From: Apteryx mantelli
Lineage: Eukaryota; Chordata; Aves; Apterygiformes; Apterygidae
Assembly: GCF_036417845.1 (NCBI RefSeq)
Contig: NC_089981.1
Span: 61,504,768 to 61,568,767, forward strand
Direction: 5' to 3'
DNA: 64,000 bases
Position numbers and translations under genes: made by a program. This document shows, piece by piece, positions 46,401-58,617 of the stretch. The notes beneath the pieces are model-generated. The model was not told the origin of the DNA and did not search any database. It saw nothing but the letters and a program-made list of their open reading frames with translations. Position 1 is the first letter of the stretch; every line of letters starts with the position of its first letter.

Positions 46401-49400
46401 GAGCATGGATGTGGGGTAAAGACAGCACAATGTAGCGATGTGTCAAAGGTTTCCAGAAATAAATTTGGGGCTTTTCAGTTGCCTTTGTGCTGTGAAAGCA
46501 GACATATGGTGATGAGAATATCCTGCCAATTTTAGGTATGCTAGACTGTGTGACTTCTCCTGCAGCCAGGGTTTTACAGAGGGGAAGCTAGGTGAAGAGG
46601 ATGAAATTATGATCTAGGCAAGTATACCAGAGAAGGGGTTTTCCATTTTCCACAGCCAGTTATATTTTTATTGCAGTAGCTGCAATTCAAATAGAAAACA
46701 TTTCAGCTGTACTTAAGAAGTAGGACTTTCTACTACACCTTCTACTACACCTTCTAACTAGTTTTCTTCTGTGTGTCTGTGTTGCTTGCAAAGGAATGAT
46801 TAGTCAGTAGAACAGTTTGAGTTGTTTTGACCTCTAAATAATTTTGTTCCAACAGTGTTTCAAATTGCATATGTAATACATGTGGAATTTTCTTTTTTTC
46901 ATTCTCTGAGCAATAGTCTTTTGTGTTACTGTTGCAACAATGTTATTGCTTTGTTTGATTTTTTTCTTTTTTTTTTTTCTCTCCCCCAAGTATAAATACA
47001 GAGTAGAAAATAAGAAGCAAAGATTGCAAAGATTTGGTTTGGCTAGAATCCTCCAAAAGTAGTCTGTTGTGATGCAATTAAAAAAAATAAAAATAAAATA
47101 AAAATTGTGATTAGACAGTTTTACCGAGGAAAACTTGGGATTATAAATCATAATGGTAGTGAACAATGCTATACAAATACTCTGAAAAGATGGCCTATCT
47201 GGACTATAAAACTGATTATTTGTGAGAAAATACCCATTACATTAAAAATAGACATCAGTTCAGATCTTCTTTATAGACAACTACCAAAGGGTGTATTAGG
47301 ATATGATATGATGATCTAATATAGTGAGCTGCAACCTTGCAGGCTGCTGTAGCAAGAAAACAACTGTAACAAGGCTGTCACCATTGTACCAATGTCTATA
47401 TGGTATTTTCAGTTGGATGCTTGTTTACTCTGTTTGCATTTAATTGGGAGCTATGCTGTTGAGCCTGACATGATATAATCAGCTGAGAGGCAGTAACATC
47501 TTTTGCTGTGATGACTTTCATGTCCCAACTGTTCCCAGATGTTTCTTGCACATATGCACATGCATTAATTTAATTCTCTTCGTGGCTACTTCATACCCCT
47601 GATAAGCCTGAAAGGACTATTGGGTGGGGAAAGGAAGCACTTGGGAGATGGGTATGTGTTGTCTGAAGACAGGAAGAGATGGTTTTGTGGGCGTGTAAAG
47701 TCCTCACACCAGATCTGGCCTAAGTGTGCCAAGGGGCTTTACATACCCATCTAGTGTAAAAGAGACTAGAGGGGGAACAGGAAGTGTGACCCATTCATCT
47801 CGGTGTTATTTTTGCAGCTGAATGAGACTGTGCTGTTTCCATGGAGCCTGAAAATAGAGCACTGGCTCTTAGCTTTTGGTTTGGTACCTCTTCTTCTTTT
47901 CTGTAATGCTTTGGTTCTCCTTCCATGTGCGCATGATTGCCAACTCTATGATTTGCCCCCAAACCCCCTGTGCTGTATGCTAGTCTCATCCTGAATGGAA
48001 TAGTTTACTACTTCCAGAAACCTGCACGCTCCAAGCAAGTGATCTCTGACACAATCTACCCTAACTCCACCTGGTAGATCTTCCACTTCCAACTTCTACT
48101 GTGACCTCCTGGTGCCCCCATCTGCCTAGCTGCCTCTAAATTCATAACTGGAGTCACCTAAATTTCCTGTGCTTGAGCTGCTTCCAAGATGAGCCACCTT
48201 ACATGCCCAGAGATTGCCTGGACAATGCAGCTGTCCATCTTGCAGCTGGAGGCCATGACTTCTTTGCCTGAGCTTCTTAGGGAAAAAGAGAAGATTAGTT
48301 AATTCAGTTAGGTCTACTATGACTCCTAAGGAGATTGGAGGCTGAATAGAGGAGAAAACCCTGCCCAGCAAATGGCTGATTATGTGTGTGCAGTGTGTGC
48401 CACAGCCCAGGCTGCATGTGCCATTTGCCACCTCTACCTCTATTCCAATATATGTTTCATTCTTCCTGTCAGTGCCAGAGAGCGGAGAACTTCTGAGGGG
48501 AGGAAACAAAGAAGGAAAAGACTGGAATTTTTCCTGTGGCTTCGTGTGCCCCTTTACCTCTCAGATATGTGCCATGCTGCATCAGAGGGATCTGATTCTC
48601 ATTTAAGGGCTGTTCCTCTATAGGACAGTAGGAGCAGAAAAACATGGCATATTGTTGAATCCTGCAAAACCTTGTACTGGGATGACTAAACTAAAAATAT
48701 TGACATCAGGGCCTGAAGACTCTTGGACCTTGAAGAGCCCTGTTTAGTCCCAGGTCTAGGAAAACCTACAAAGGTAAGGCATGACATTTGCAGATAGGAT
48801 TGAACAGCTTTTGTTCAGGTCTTTGCTAAATATGGGCTGCTGGATCTATTTAGGAAAGGGATAGTATTCAGGACAGCAGAATCCTGTGTTGCCTGAACAG
48901 CCAAGTTCACTGCTAGATCTTGTAACATCCACAAGGATAAGAGGGCAGCTGTATGAGTGGGGCTCAGGATCAACTGTGGGGTGGTTTTGGTTGCAGAGCT
49001 TTGGCTAAAGGTAGGGTTAGTTTTGGAGGTTAGAAAGAACAAAAATTTCACAGATGGAGTTATTAAATCTACAAGATTCAATTGTGAGTATCAAATAAGG
49101 GCAGGTAATGATTTATGGTAGATGTTGAGACAATTGCAGTAACAGAGAGCCCTGTTAGGGCTGAGAGCACTGCAATTCAAGCTGCAGCCTTTTACCCTGC
49201 TTACTTTTTGTCGTCCTACCTCTGTTTAGTTCAGAGTGGATGTTACACTCTTCTTGTGATGTGATCTGCTAGAGGGAGAGGACTTCTGGAAGGAAGGAAA
49301 AGGAGAGGGGAGACTGAATGGGAAATGGGTGGCAAGAGACAAAGGCAGTTAGAATTTTTCTAGGGTTTCTGTTGGGTCTTCCTTTTCCCCAGAGGCTCCT

Positions 49401-52400
49401 GATAATGGAAGCAAGCAGAAGTGTAGAGAGTCATTTGGCAGGAGGATAAAAGACTGTACTCCTTCCTTAGCAGCAAGAAATAGATTTGGATGAAAATATA
49501 AATTCAGCACATATTTCTCTCCCTCAATTACCTCAGTATTGGAGAATGTTTCTTGGGGGTGGATCAGATCTTCTGAGGTGGTCCAGGCTTTCTCTTCCTG
49601 ATTCATATAATGAGACATGAGTTGGGAGTTTGTTCAGGTCACTTTGTCTCCTTTGCTATCAAGTGTTTGTGCAGCAAAATTAGGCCACCCTGTAACAAAA
49701 GCATGCTCCTTTCTTCCAATCTGCTTTCTAAACCTGTTTTGTTTTCCTTCACAGTCTTTTAAAACCAATCCTTGGCCACCTCCGTCTTTGGAAATTCTCG
49801 TAACATGATACATTCCTTATACTCTAGTTAGTGCAATCAAGTAAGAACTATTTGGTTCTGATCTTCCAGTTTCTTTGAATGCTAATTGCTTGGTTAAAAT
49901 ATAGTTGCTAACCTTGTTTCACTGTTTGCCTGTATGCTGGAGAACTTGCTAGCAAAATACATAAAAAGATTCTTGATGCAGTGATTTTCCTCCATGTTTA
50001 TCTTCATTACGTTAACTAGAATATATAAACAATGAGAGAAATAGAGAAATTTTACCAAGGTTTTATAAGGTCATAACTTGTTAAAGTGTTTCTTTTTTCC
50101 TGGTCATTAGCTTTTCACAGAGGCAGACAAGGTCATATATGCAAAAACGGAACAGTAGGTTTTACCTGTTGGCTCACCGAAAGAATTAAAACAATCTGAA
50201 AGTGTAATGAGTAGCTGACTTTTTTAAAGGAGATTTTTATCAGGAACCTCTTGTATAAATAGTCCATTACTTGCAGTTCTTCTATCCCTAAGTAGTTACT
50301 CAGGGGCTCTTGAGACATGTTTACATAATGCAGACTGCATATAGTAAGTCCTTGTTTCAGTCCTCTCTGAGTATTGCTAAATTTTTTGAAAATACTTCTA
50401 AAGTAAATCAGTGTGAGCAGATTTGTTTTAGATATTTTGAAATGTTACCTCTTTGTACTCAGGCGTCATCAGATGCAATCATACAAATGGTCCTTTTAAG
50501 TCTAGGAGCCAGTCTCCAGCAGCGGTCAAAACCAGATTCTTCTGATGCTACAGGGTATGGAGCCATAGTCTAGTACAGGGCCTCCTTCCAATTTCTGATG
50601 ACTAGAATGGCTTCACAAGTTCTAATAGTTTCATGTTGTCCTTCCAATGCCTTGTCTCTAAGATTTGGTTAGATTTTAGAGCAGTTGCAATTTGAGCAGA
50701 TGTCTTCATTACACTGTCTATAAGGATTCTTTAAGCTGATACAGTTTCTCTACAACTCTGAAATGTAAGAGAAGTGTACTTTTTTCCTACAGTGTGCCTC
50801 GTTTCATCTTTGTGATAGTAAACTTAATTTGTTTTTGAATTTGCAATTGGCCTGACTTCTTCAGTGTCATTCCCTTTCTAAATATCTGAAATATTTATTA
50901 AATATGGGAATTAGTACAGAACTTTGAAAGACTTTTTTTTTTTTTTTTAACATGACTCTGCTTTTTCTCTTCTACCTTTCTCAATGCTATGACTAGTTCA
51001 GTGTTTTAGTATCTTGTTGTGAAGAGTTGTCAGGCCTTTTGCAAATCTAATGTTGTCTGGTTCTATTTTACCTGCTTTTCCATCAACACATACAAAGAAT
51101 TTTTAGAGATCTTCTTTTACAGAAGGTGTGCACATGAAACCTGCCAGATCATAGAATTCCAGGTGACTTTTTTTCTGTTCTTAATAACTGGTTCAGATTA
51201 CAATGTACAGATGTTAGGCTTATAGGTTTCTAATTCCCTCGTTCATTCCTAGAAATATTAAAATAGGGGATAGAACACTTGGTGCCATTCAGTCTTCCAG
51301 AACAGTTGCTGTTTCTAATGAGTTGCTAACTAATGTTTATAACTTCAAAGTGCAGTTAAGCATTTGGTGGCAGTGTGATTTTTAAACTAGCCTAACTGGC
51401 CCTGCCTCCCTACCAGCTGTTCATTCCTGCCCCCTTTTGTCCCTGCAAGTGTACCAGAGAAAAAATCAGTGTAACCCCATGATAAGCAGGGGACAAACCT
51501 AGATGAAAAATAATGTTTCATTTTCTTGTGGGGTGGTTTTTCAGCTAGTTATTTCATCAGATTCACTTCAAGCCCATGTACATGCTGCTTTCTCAGCTGT
51601 GCTGGGAGGTATCATTGTCTGTCCAGTCTTCATGTAGAATTTCCACGTGGATCTTATGGCCCGTCTGTTATAAAGTGCGAGCCCACCTCACCTACTTGGC
51701 TCACTCTTTTCTACACAGTTTGATTCGCTGCTTTTTCCTGTTTCACAGTATTTCTGTAGTGACTGTTGCATTGTGTTTAGGCACGCAAGTCATCCTATTT
51801 CTTTGCTTAGCCTTCTGTTAGCTGGGTTTGCTGCAATATAAACAGGTTCCAAAACAGTATTTTTAATTTTGAAAGCACTGTGAATTAGAAATATCTCTGC
51901 CTTTGCAAGGTTATTTTCTTTTAAAAGAAAGCCCATTCTGGCCTGCTTTTATACTTTTGCAGGTAGAATGGCAGCATTGCAAAGATGAGGGCATTTTTCC
52001 ACTGAGGACAGCAACAGAAACTGCTTGCTCCTCCCTCCATTTGAAGTATGCTTGAGAAAGGAGATTTCAGGAGTGCTTCACCTGGAGTGTTGAGGTCTGC
52101 GGTTTGTACTGGCAGTGTGACTCTGGCCCTTCACTGTCTGCCAGGTGAAGGCAGGAGCGAGTGCCATGACAGCACTGTCCGCTATTGAAGTAAGAGAGCG
52201 GACAGGCAATGCAGAGAGCACGTCTCAGGCTGGTTGTCACGCGCCTGCTCGCTGTGCGTCTGAGTTCCTTCCTGCTTGCGACAGTAGCCGTGAAGGTTGT
52301 AGCCACAGGAGTCTGATGATAATGGGCTCCTGGATTATTTGTTAACTTTAGAAGCATAAATACTAGAGGACAAACAAATTGTATGTAAGCCAGAGTACAT

Positions 52401-55400
52401 ATCAACATTGTACTCAATACTGAGAAAAGCCTTCCTGGTTATAAGGGTTTGAAGGGGATTTCCAGGCTTTTAAACTGTGGAGGAAATATTTAAACCCTTC
52501 AGGCATAGCAACAGATAGTTTTAAGAGTGCTCTAATAGTTACAATACCAGGCGCTTTAAAAAAAAAAGTCTGGATTTTAGTTTGACAGCTAAATTTTACT
52601 TCTCACATTGTAATGTTGATTCCTGTGTTTTCCTTCTCATACTGAGAAACACTGCCAAAAACGGAGCAACCCCCTATCACCTGATATTTAATGAAGCTGC
52701 TAAAAAGTGAATGTTTTCACTTCTCCAAAACTGCTCTTACAATCTTGAAATAAAAAACACCCTGTTTGATACTTACATAATACTTAAATGTAATATAACA
52801 TTTTTGTTAATTAGAATTTACTCTTTCCTTGCACTTAAGTATATTGCCATTTGCTCTGTGAAGCGGCAGTGCTGTTATTGATTTGTACAAAGCTTAGAAT
52901 ATTGTGAATGCTTCAGAAAACTACATATTAATAATAGTAGTTTTGCACTTCTTAATCAAAATATGACTTGTAGGGTCTCTCCACCATGAATGGTGGAGTG
53001 AAAATGAAGTTTATTGTTTAGAAGAAGCAACAAGCTGTCTCTTCTGCAGTGATTTTAGTAGTTTTTTCTAGGGCTGTGGTGTGTGTGTGTTTTCTTTGTT
53101 TGTTTGCTTGCTTTTTAATTCCATGTGTTGGCATAAACATAATACCCCTTTTTTGTACTTAAAGTCCATTATGGATTTGCTCACAGTACCTTTGTATGCT
53201 ATATCACTTTGTGTTCCTCTGATACATCTGTGGAAACTTCAGATTGTTGAAGAATCAAAAGACCATGATTTTTGTCTGTTAGTTGCCCACATGTTTACTA
53301 TTTAGACCTAAAACACTTGAGCAGAAAAATGCTGTAACCTAATATTTCTGTGATCTGAAATGTCATACTCTTAAATCTGTTAAATATGTGTTAAAATGAT
53401 TTCAGAATACTTATTTGAATTGTTCTCATTGCCCTTATCAAAGGAGATGCTTATTATGTTCTTGTTTTGTTTTCAGTTGTGATGTTTATTTCTGTTATTA
53501 CATTTTAGAATAGTAAATATGTAAACACTAATAGCTCATTCCTCCTCTCCTTATTCTTATCATGCTTTTGAGACTTGTAGTCTGTGTGCACAGGTATTAA
53601 AATAGTTTCCTAAATATATGTCTGTCTATAAATGTATTACAGAAATTGAAATAGGACTTTTCTGTAAGAGTATTAATTTTATTTTCAGATTAATCACAAC
53701 TGCTATTTTAAACATTATTGATGTAGAATTGGCAGACTATATAAGCCAGATTTTTGAAGTCTGAGGTAACACTTCTGTTTCGTTGTGTGTTTTATTTATA
53801 TACAAAATGAGTGCTATAAAATAGCAACCCTGTTTTTCTTCTATGTTTTTTTTTTTTCCCAAACAATTCCTCCAACAACTCCTACTTTTTGAAAAACAAC
53901 CTCTACCTCTTGTTTTGCTGCAATACCTCAGATTGAGAGACCACCTAAAATCTTAGGAAATGTTGTAGTTTCACAATCCAAGTGAGTTAACTTAGTCGGT
54001 GCTACCTGAGGGGAACGGTGATCCCAGCGGACTGGGAGCGCTCCCCTGCAAGCAGCCTCCTTCACGTTCCTCGGACCATCTGCTCTGTCGTGCAAGCACT
54101 AACTTCTGCGCTACGACCTGACCTGCGGAGCGCATGCAGGCTGAAGGCTGCTATACTGGGTCTGTCCATGTTGGGTCTGTTCTTAATCCATTTCAGTCTT
54201 TACCTGTGTGAACACGTCACAGTGGCAGAGGAGGGGCAAGGCTAGGAATGAGTGGCTAGGAGAAGGGAGAAAGTAGAGACATCTTTCTGTAGCAGCACCA
54301 GTTCATACCGGTGTCAAATGACTGAATTGCGGTGCAAGGCGTCCTGCTGGTGAGGTGGTGCCCAAAGAATGCAAGTCTGTTGTGCTTTTGCTGAGATATG
54401 AATGGACTTGAGTCATCCACATACCAGTGGTTAAACAAAAAAAATGTTTTAAACGTATTTACTTCTTTATGTCAGGATAAATTCCATATGTATGTTATGG
54501 CCAGCCCATAACACCAAATTGATTTAATCAGTGCTGTGTCCATTTGCAGAGATGAGTCCTCTTAGTAGAAGGGGCAGTGAATCATTTCTAATGATTGCGT
54601 AGTTGGCATTCCCCTATTTTCCCAGCTAGGCAATGAATGAAAGAGGGTATTTCTTCTTTCAGTTCTCTTTTCTTTTGCACTCAGTGTAAAATCGGGTATT
54701 GGTGGAACCTCCCGTGAGTGCTGCTCTTCAAGTCCCCTGTACTTCTGCAATACTGAGGCATGTGCTTTCAGTACGCAGGCTTCTATAAGTAGTCTTGCAA
54801 TGAGTGTAATAGAGTTGCTGTATAGTTTGTTGCAGAAATTTTCTGTAGCTCCTTAAGAAGATCACATAAGTAAGCAACACTGAATATATGCTTAAGTTTT
54901 TGTCTCTTCAGTTGCCATCTCTGAAGCAAGCTTGAGGAGCATTTCCAAGCCTGAAGTAATAAACTTTTCTTCAGAAGCGTTGTGAGACCAACCTAGGCAG
55001 GGCAAGTTAGAAGTCAGTGTAATGTTTGCTGCATATGTTTCAGTACTTTTAGGTGCAGAGAGAGGGCTGTTGTGCTACTTGTTGCCCTGTTGTAGGGATT
55101 CATCAGAAGTGCCCCTTGCTGTGTTCAACAGGAAACTTCTTCCTCTAAGTGTTCTTTACTAAATTTTTGGTTTCTTGTATTCATTATCTAACTGGCTGGT
55201 AAACACATTGGTGTATGTAGATTGCACAGTGAATTCCCAGTTTGAAATTGGGAAGCTGGCTGGAATAGCTCACCGCTTCTTGCCTGAACCAACCTTGATG
55301 TCAGTGTTATACTGCATTAATGATCACTGCATCTATCTTCTCATAGTCAGTTGTACCCTAGTTGCAACTATGCTCTACTTAATTCACTGTTTATAAAGAA

Positions 55401-58400
55401 CATCTTCCATTTTTTTTCTTGCAGCTAGCTAGTGAGGGGAATATCTTTAGAGAACTGTGGGTGAATCATCTCTTTATTGCTGTAGTTATATGGATTTTGT
55501 CCAGACCCTACTTACAAGTCCTGATCTTCAGCATCCTTCAAATGGTATACTTTCTTTCTCATAGCCTAAGTTTGTCTGCATGTTTGAATAACTTTGTACT
55601 ACACCTAGATGACATAGCCAGCCGCTTGTTCCCAGGGCTCTCCCCTTTCCTCCCTGTACCTGGAGAGGATGGGAAACATGGTGACTCAAAGTTTCACTTA
55701 GGGGAGGGGACCTGAATCTTCTAAGTGGTGGTTCTTTGTGTGCGTTTGTTTTTTCTGGACAAGGAAAGGAGCAGTCTTGTGTGTTGCTGGGGAAATGTGT
55801 ATTTTGAGGAGAAAATAAACAGATCCTTGGGGAATTTTAGCCTGTCTAGGCTTTTCACTGGAGTCTTCTGTATTCAGTGACATAATTTAACCTTGGATAT
55901 TTGTCTTCTGCGCTGATTCTGCTGCTAACTCCTCTGGTGTGGACAACTGTCTTCTATGGCAGCAGAGCTTGTTTTCTTCTTCTCTTCCTCCTGTATTGCA
56001 CAGTTTAGTGGGACAAAAACAACTGAGCAGATTTGGGAGGCTGGCAGTGGCATGCTGTTAGGTAGCTATTGAGACTGGAGTGGGAGATGTGGCCAGGAGA
56101 GGGCAGGGAAAGGTGGGGTGAGCAAGGGAACGACACTGAAAAGGCTGCTGCTTTTCTAGTGCTCCAAGATGTAAGTGCAGAGAGTGCAGTAGCTGGCTGC
56201 TGAGAGCTGCTGAGCCCATCGTGCTGCCTCTCAGCAGGACCCTCCTGGCAGCTCCTGCTCCCCCTGCCCTGCTGGGGGAAGTGAGGGAGCAGAACCAAGA
56301 GTGGGCAGGGGGGAGCACTGACCCCCAAACTCCTCTGTGGTGCCCCAACTTTTGTGCTGTAGGGTTCCTCCACAAGACAATCTACTTTGCTTGCCGGAGA
56401 AAACCTATCCCCTTAAGAAACTGGTCTATAATTATTGTCACTTGAAATAAAATACCCCTTTAAAAATTCTTTATTAAGTGTTATGGATTGAACTGAGCCC
56501 TTAAAGACAGGATTACATGGGTAACATACTTTCTAAAAATGTCTACTTGACTATAATAACTGTTTCCTCAAATAATGTTGGCATTATGAAAATAACACTC
56601 TTGGAGTGTTTACCGTGTGTTTTCATCTGCTTCCCCCTTCTTTCATCTTTTCCATTCTTATTTGTCTTTCTCTTTCAAAACTCTCTTTTACCTTCTTTCA
56701 GGCTGGAGTGTTTCTTTTTCTTTCCTTCATTTCAAACAGCCATCCTGTGGTACAGCCAAAACTCGCCTGATGTGGAACCATGGGGGAAGTCCACTGAATG
56801 GCACAAGCACCAAAGTCAGGAATCCAAGGGGGCGGGAGGGTGATTTGGGGTTTGGTTTCTACCCCACACCTGCACCCCAGCCTTTGCTAGGGGCTTCTTT
56901 CTATGTCTTGGTTTCCCTGTCTGTCAGATGGTGATGAAGGTATTTATTCATCTATATAAAACATGCGGAGATCTTGTTTGTGTGTAGGGGGGAACACTTC
57001 ACAAGTGTCACAGTTTGTTTGTTCCCCCACTTTTTTTGTGTATTCTCAATAATCATGCTCATTTAAGCTATGAAGCAGTAAAGATCACATAAAAGCCAAT
57101 TGATTTTGGTGCTGCAGTGTCCTGTATTCATGGCAGTACACTTTTGACCAGCATAGCTCAGTTCGCTTGGAAATTGTACCAGAAATCTTAACATCTAAGT
57201 CAGTGAGGCAGTCTCGTCTCACTTGGTTTATACTCTTTGTGTAAATGACCCCTTTTTCTAGTATAATTTGTCATAAGCACTGTGGCTAAAGTTAGTGATC
57301 ACTTTTTATTGCCTGACAGCAGTATATTTTTTTGGACAAATAAATTTTCTTTCACTGCTTCCTCTGACAAAGAATTGTATGTACCATACAGGCTTTTGTT
57401 GTGGTGGGAGGGGGGGCGGTGGGGATTGCCATTCGATAGACTTGTGTATTGCTGTATGGTTACATGGGAGACGGCAGGTTAGAAAAATCCTTCATGCACT
57501 TTGAGCATAGGTGTGAAATTTGCAATTGTTCTGAGTTCCTGTTGGAGTTCATTTATAGTCCTGGATGGAGAAACCTCTATTACCTGATCAAATAAGTATT
57601 ACCTGTTGATAGAAAGGCATATTATGAAAGCAGGTCACTGCCCACCTAGATGGATTAGGGTTCCTATGCCTATTAAAAACAGCTGGAAGCAGGAAGTAGA
57701 GATCAAATGCAAGTGTCTGCTAGAAAACCCTAACAATTACAATTTTAATAGTCTGTTCTGCTCATATGGGGTCTCAGGCCTAAAGCAATTGTGGTTTCCC
57801 TTCTGTTGGAAAAGCTCGATGCATCTTGTTTGCCCGATCACCGCATCATGTTTATGACCTAGTAATAATGTTTGACTAGGCTTAAAGACTTGTGTATTTC
57901 TCACGGATGGAAGACTGCATTAATAAATGAATGTTTCTTTAAATATAGCACTATTATCCAGTGACTGGTATTTAAAGACTTCAGAATTCTTAGGGAATCT
58001 AAATATGATGCTTATTTTGCATTTGGAGATGTTAGAGTTGACAGCAGTGTCGCAGTCTCCTGGTAGGTAAGTTGCTCTCTCTTTTTTTTTTTTTTTTTTC
58101 CTTCTTCTTTTTAAAGACTGTTTTGCAGCTGCCATATAACAATGACTGCAGTATTTATCTTTATAAAAATGTGTAGTTCAGATGATAATTTCGAAAACCT
58201 GGATGACTGTAAAGTTGGGGGGGTGGTTGTTGCTGTGTTGTTTTTTTTTTTAATCTTGTAATAGAATCTCAAAATCATTTTGAAAATATCCACTGTAACA
58301 TTTAAGGCTTTTAAGGATGCTTTCTTGTTGTTTTAGTAAATGTACAGGGGAAGATAAGAAATGTAACCAACAAATGAAAAGTGAGAGATTTAGGTTTTAT

Positions 58401-58617
58401 TTCCTTTATAATAAGATTGAATGAAGTAAATGAAATCTGTTTCTGTTAAACTCAGCATATTCCTTCCCCCCACTCCCCTTTTAATTTCACTTTATTTTAT
58501 TTTTTTCAGGAATTTGAAGCCTTTCAAACATTTGTGGAAGATCGCCTTCCATTTGATATTGTTATTGATGGTCTCAATGTTTCCCACATAAGACCCAGAA
58601 AGATGCAGTGTGAAAAT
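33453..58617 (+). CDS. PRORP: PRORP (MRPP3), catalytic subunit of mitochondrial RNase P, N-terminal 429 residues
   Basis: Join(33453..34450, 36696..36743, 44576..44708, 58510..58617, continuing past 64000). Phases 2, 2, 0, 0 fit. An in-frame TAA at 33441-33443 fixes the start at one of the two adjacent ATGs. Residues 1-42 are rich in Lys/Arg and aromatics without acidic residues, as in a mitochondrial presequence. Residues 129-332 align with the human PPR domain (SSIDVAKSLL-like, YNLLIRGL, DQWRMALTLLEEVKKV, LAKDLVPTLDVLQAFFDF). C352-P-V-C355 matches the human zinc-binding CxxC. DIVIDGLNV (D409-V417) opens the NYN/PIN-like nuclease domain, D413 being the first catalytic Asp. The protein cleaves the 5' leader of mitochondrial tRNAs without RNA, with TRMT10C and HSD17B10. 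Three further active-site Asp and the second zinc half are outside the window. Confidence 0.97.
34451..36695 (+). other. PRORP intron between coding exons 1 and 2
   Basis: AT-rich intron with an old antisense CR1 remnant near 34880-35030. Nothing else recognised. Confidence 0.6.
34885..35025 (-). mobile_element. old CR1-like LINE remnant
   Basis: On the minus strand it reads blocks typical of the CR1 3' region: CATGCTGGAATATTGTATTC, AGTTCTGGTGTTGA, AACTGGAGAGGATTCAGAAG and AGAACCAAGAAGAGGGTCTA. Short and strongly diverged, so borders are approximate. Confidence 0.6.
36696..36743 (+). CDS. PRORP: PRORP coding exon 2 (48-nt small exon)
   Basis: 48 nt, phase 2 in and phase 2 out, encoding SIPGENWRGHLTNIKD. 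It corresponds to SVPGKQWKGQFTTVRK in human. Acceptor ATATTAG, donor CAG|GTAACC. Because length is a multiple of three and phase is unchanged, skipping it would keep the frame. Confidence 0.92.
36744..44575 (+). other. PRORP intron between coding exons 2 and 3
   Basis: About 7.8 kb of AT-rich intron with homopolymer runs (A near 36819, T near 36861 and 39963, C near 38896 and 43612). Open frames of 60-109 codons have no protein character. No mobile element confidently recognised. Confidence 0.55.
44527..44545 (+). repeat. (GTTT)n run before exon 3 acceptor
   Basis: Four GTTT units about 30 bases upstream of the PRORP exon 3 acceptor. Confidence 0.7.
44576..44708 (+). CDS. PRORP: PRORP coding exon 3 (zinc-binding CxxC)
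   Basis: 133 nt, phase 2 to 0, residues 349-393: SGQCPVCNHQLEDSDLTEEE to TDVIHGSDTFRKTSPQ. Acceptor ATTATTACAG follows a (GTTT)n run; donor CAG|GTAGGT. Confidence 0.95.
44709..58509 (+). other. PRORP intron between coding exons 3 and 4 (13.8 kb)
   Basis: Largest gene-free stretch of the window. It contains small simple repeats (a 12-bp tandem at 46729-46752, AAATAAAA runs near 47083-47104, a T run near 50933, GT run near 53071, T run near 58083) and two CpG-enriched patches (52140-52310, 53990-54160). No coding exon, RNA gene or datable mobile element was recognised. Confidence 0.55.
46729..46752 (+). repeat. 12-bp direct tandem repeat
   Basis: TCTACTACACCT occurs twice head to tail, followed by a partial third TCTA. 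Confidence 0.8.
58510..58617 (+). CDS. PRORP: PRORP coding exon 4 (start of NYN nuclease domain)
   Basis: 108 nt, phase 0 to 0, residues 394-429: EFEAFQTFVEDRLPFDIVID then GLNVSHIRPRKMQCEN. Donor AAT|GTAAGT. The catalytic Asp of the VIDGLN motif is intact. Confidence 0.96.

Noticed and set aside
54018-54245. 75-codon open frame over a CpG patch
   Set aside because: No recognisable family and no splice context; the patch itself is kept as a finding, not as a gene.
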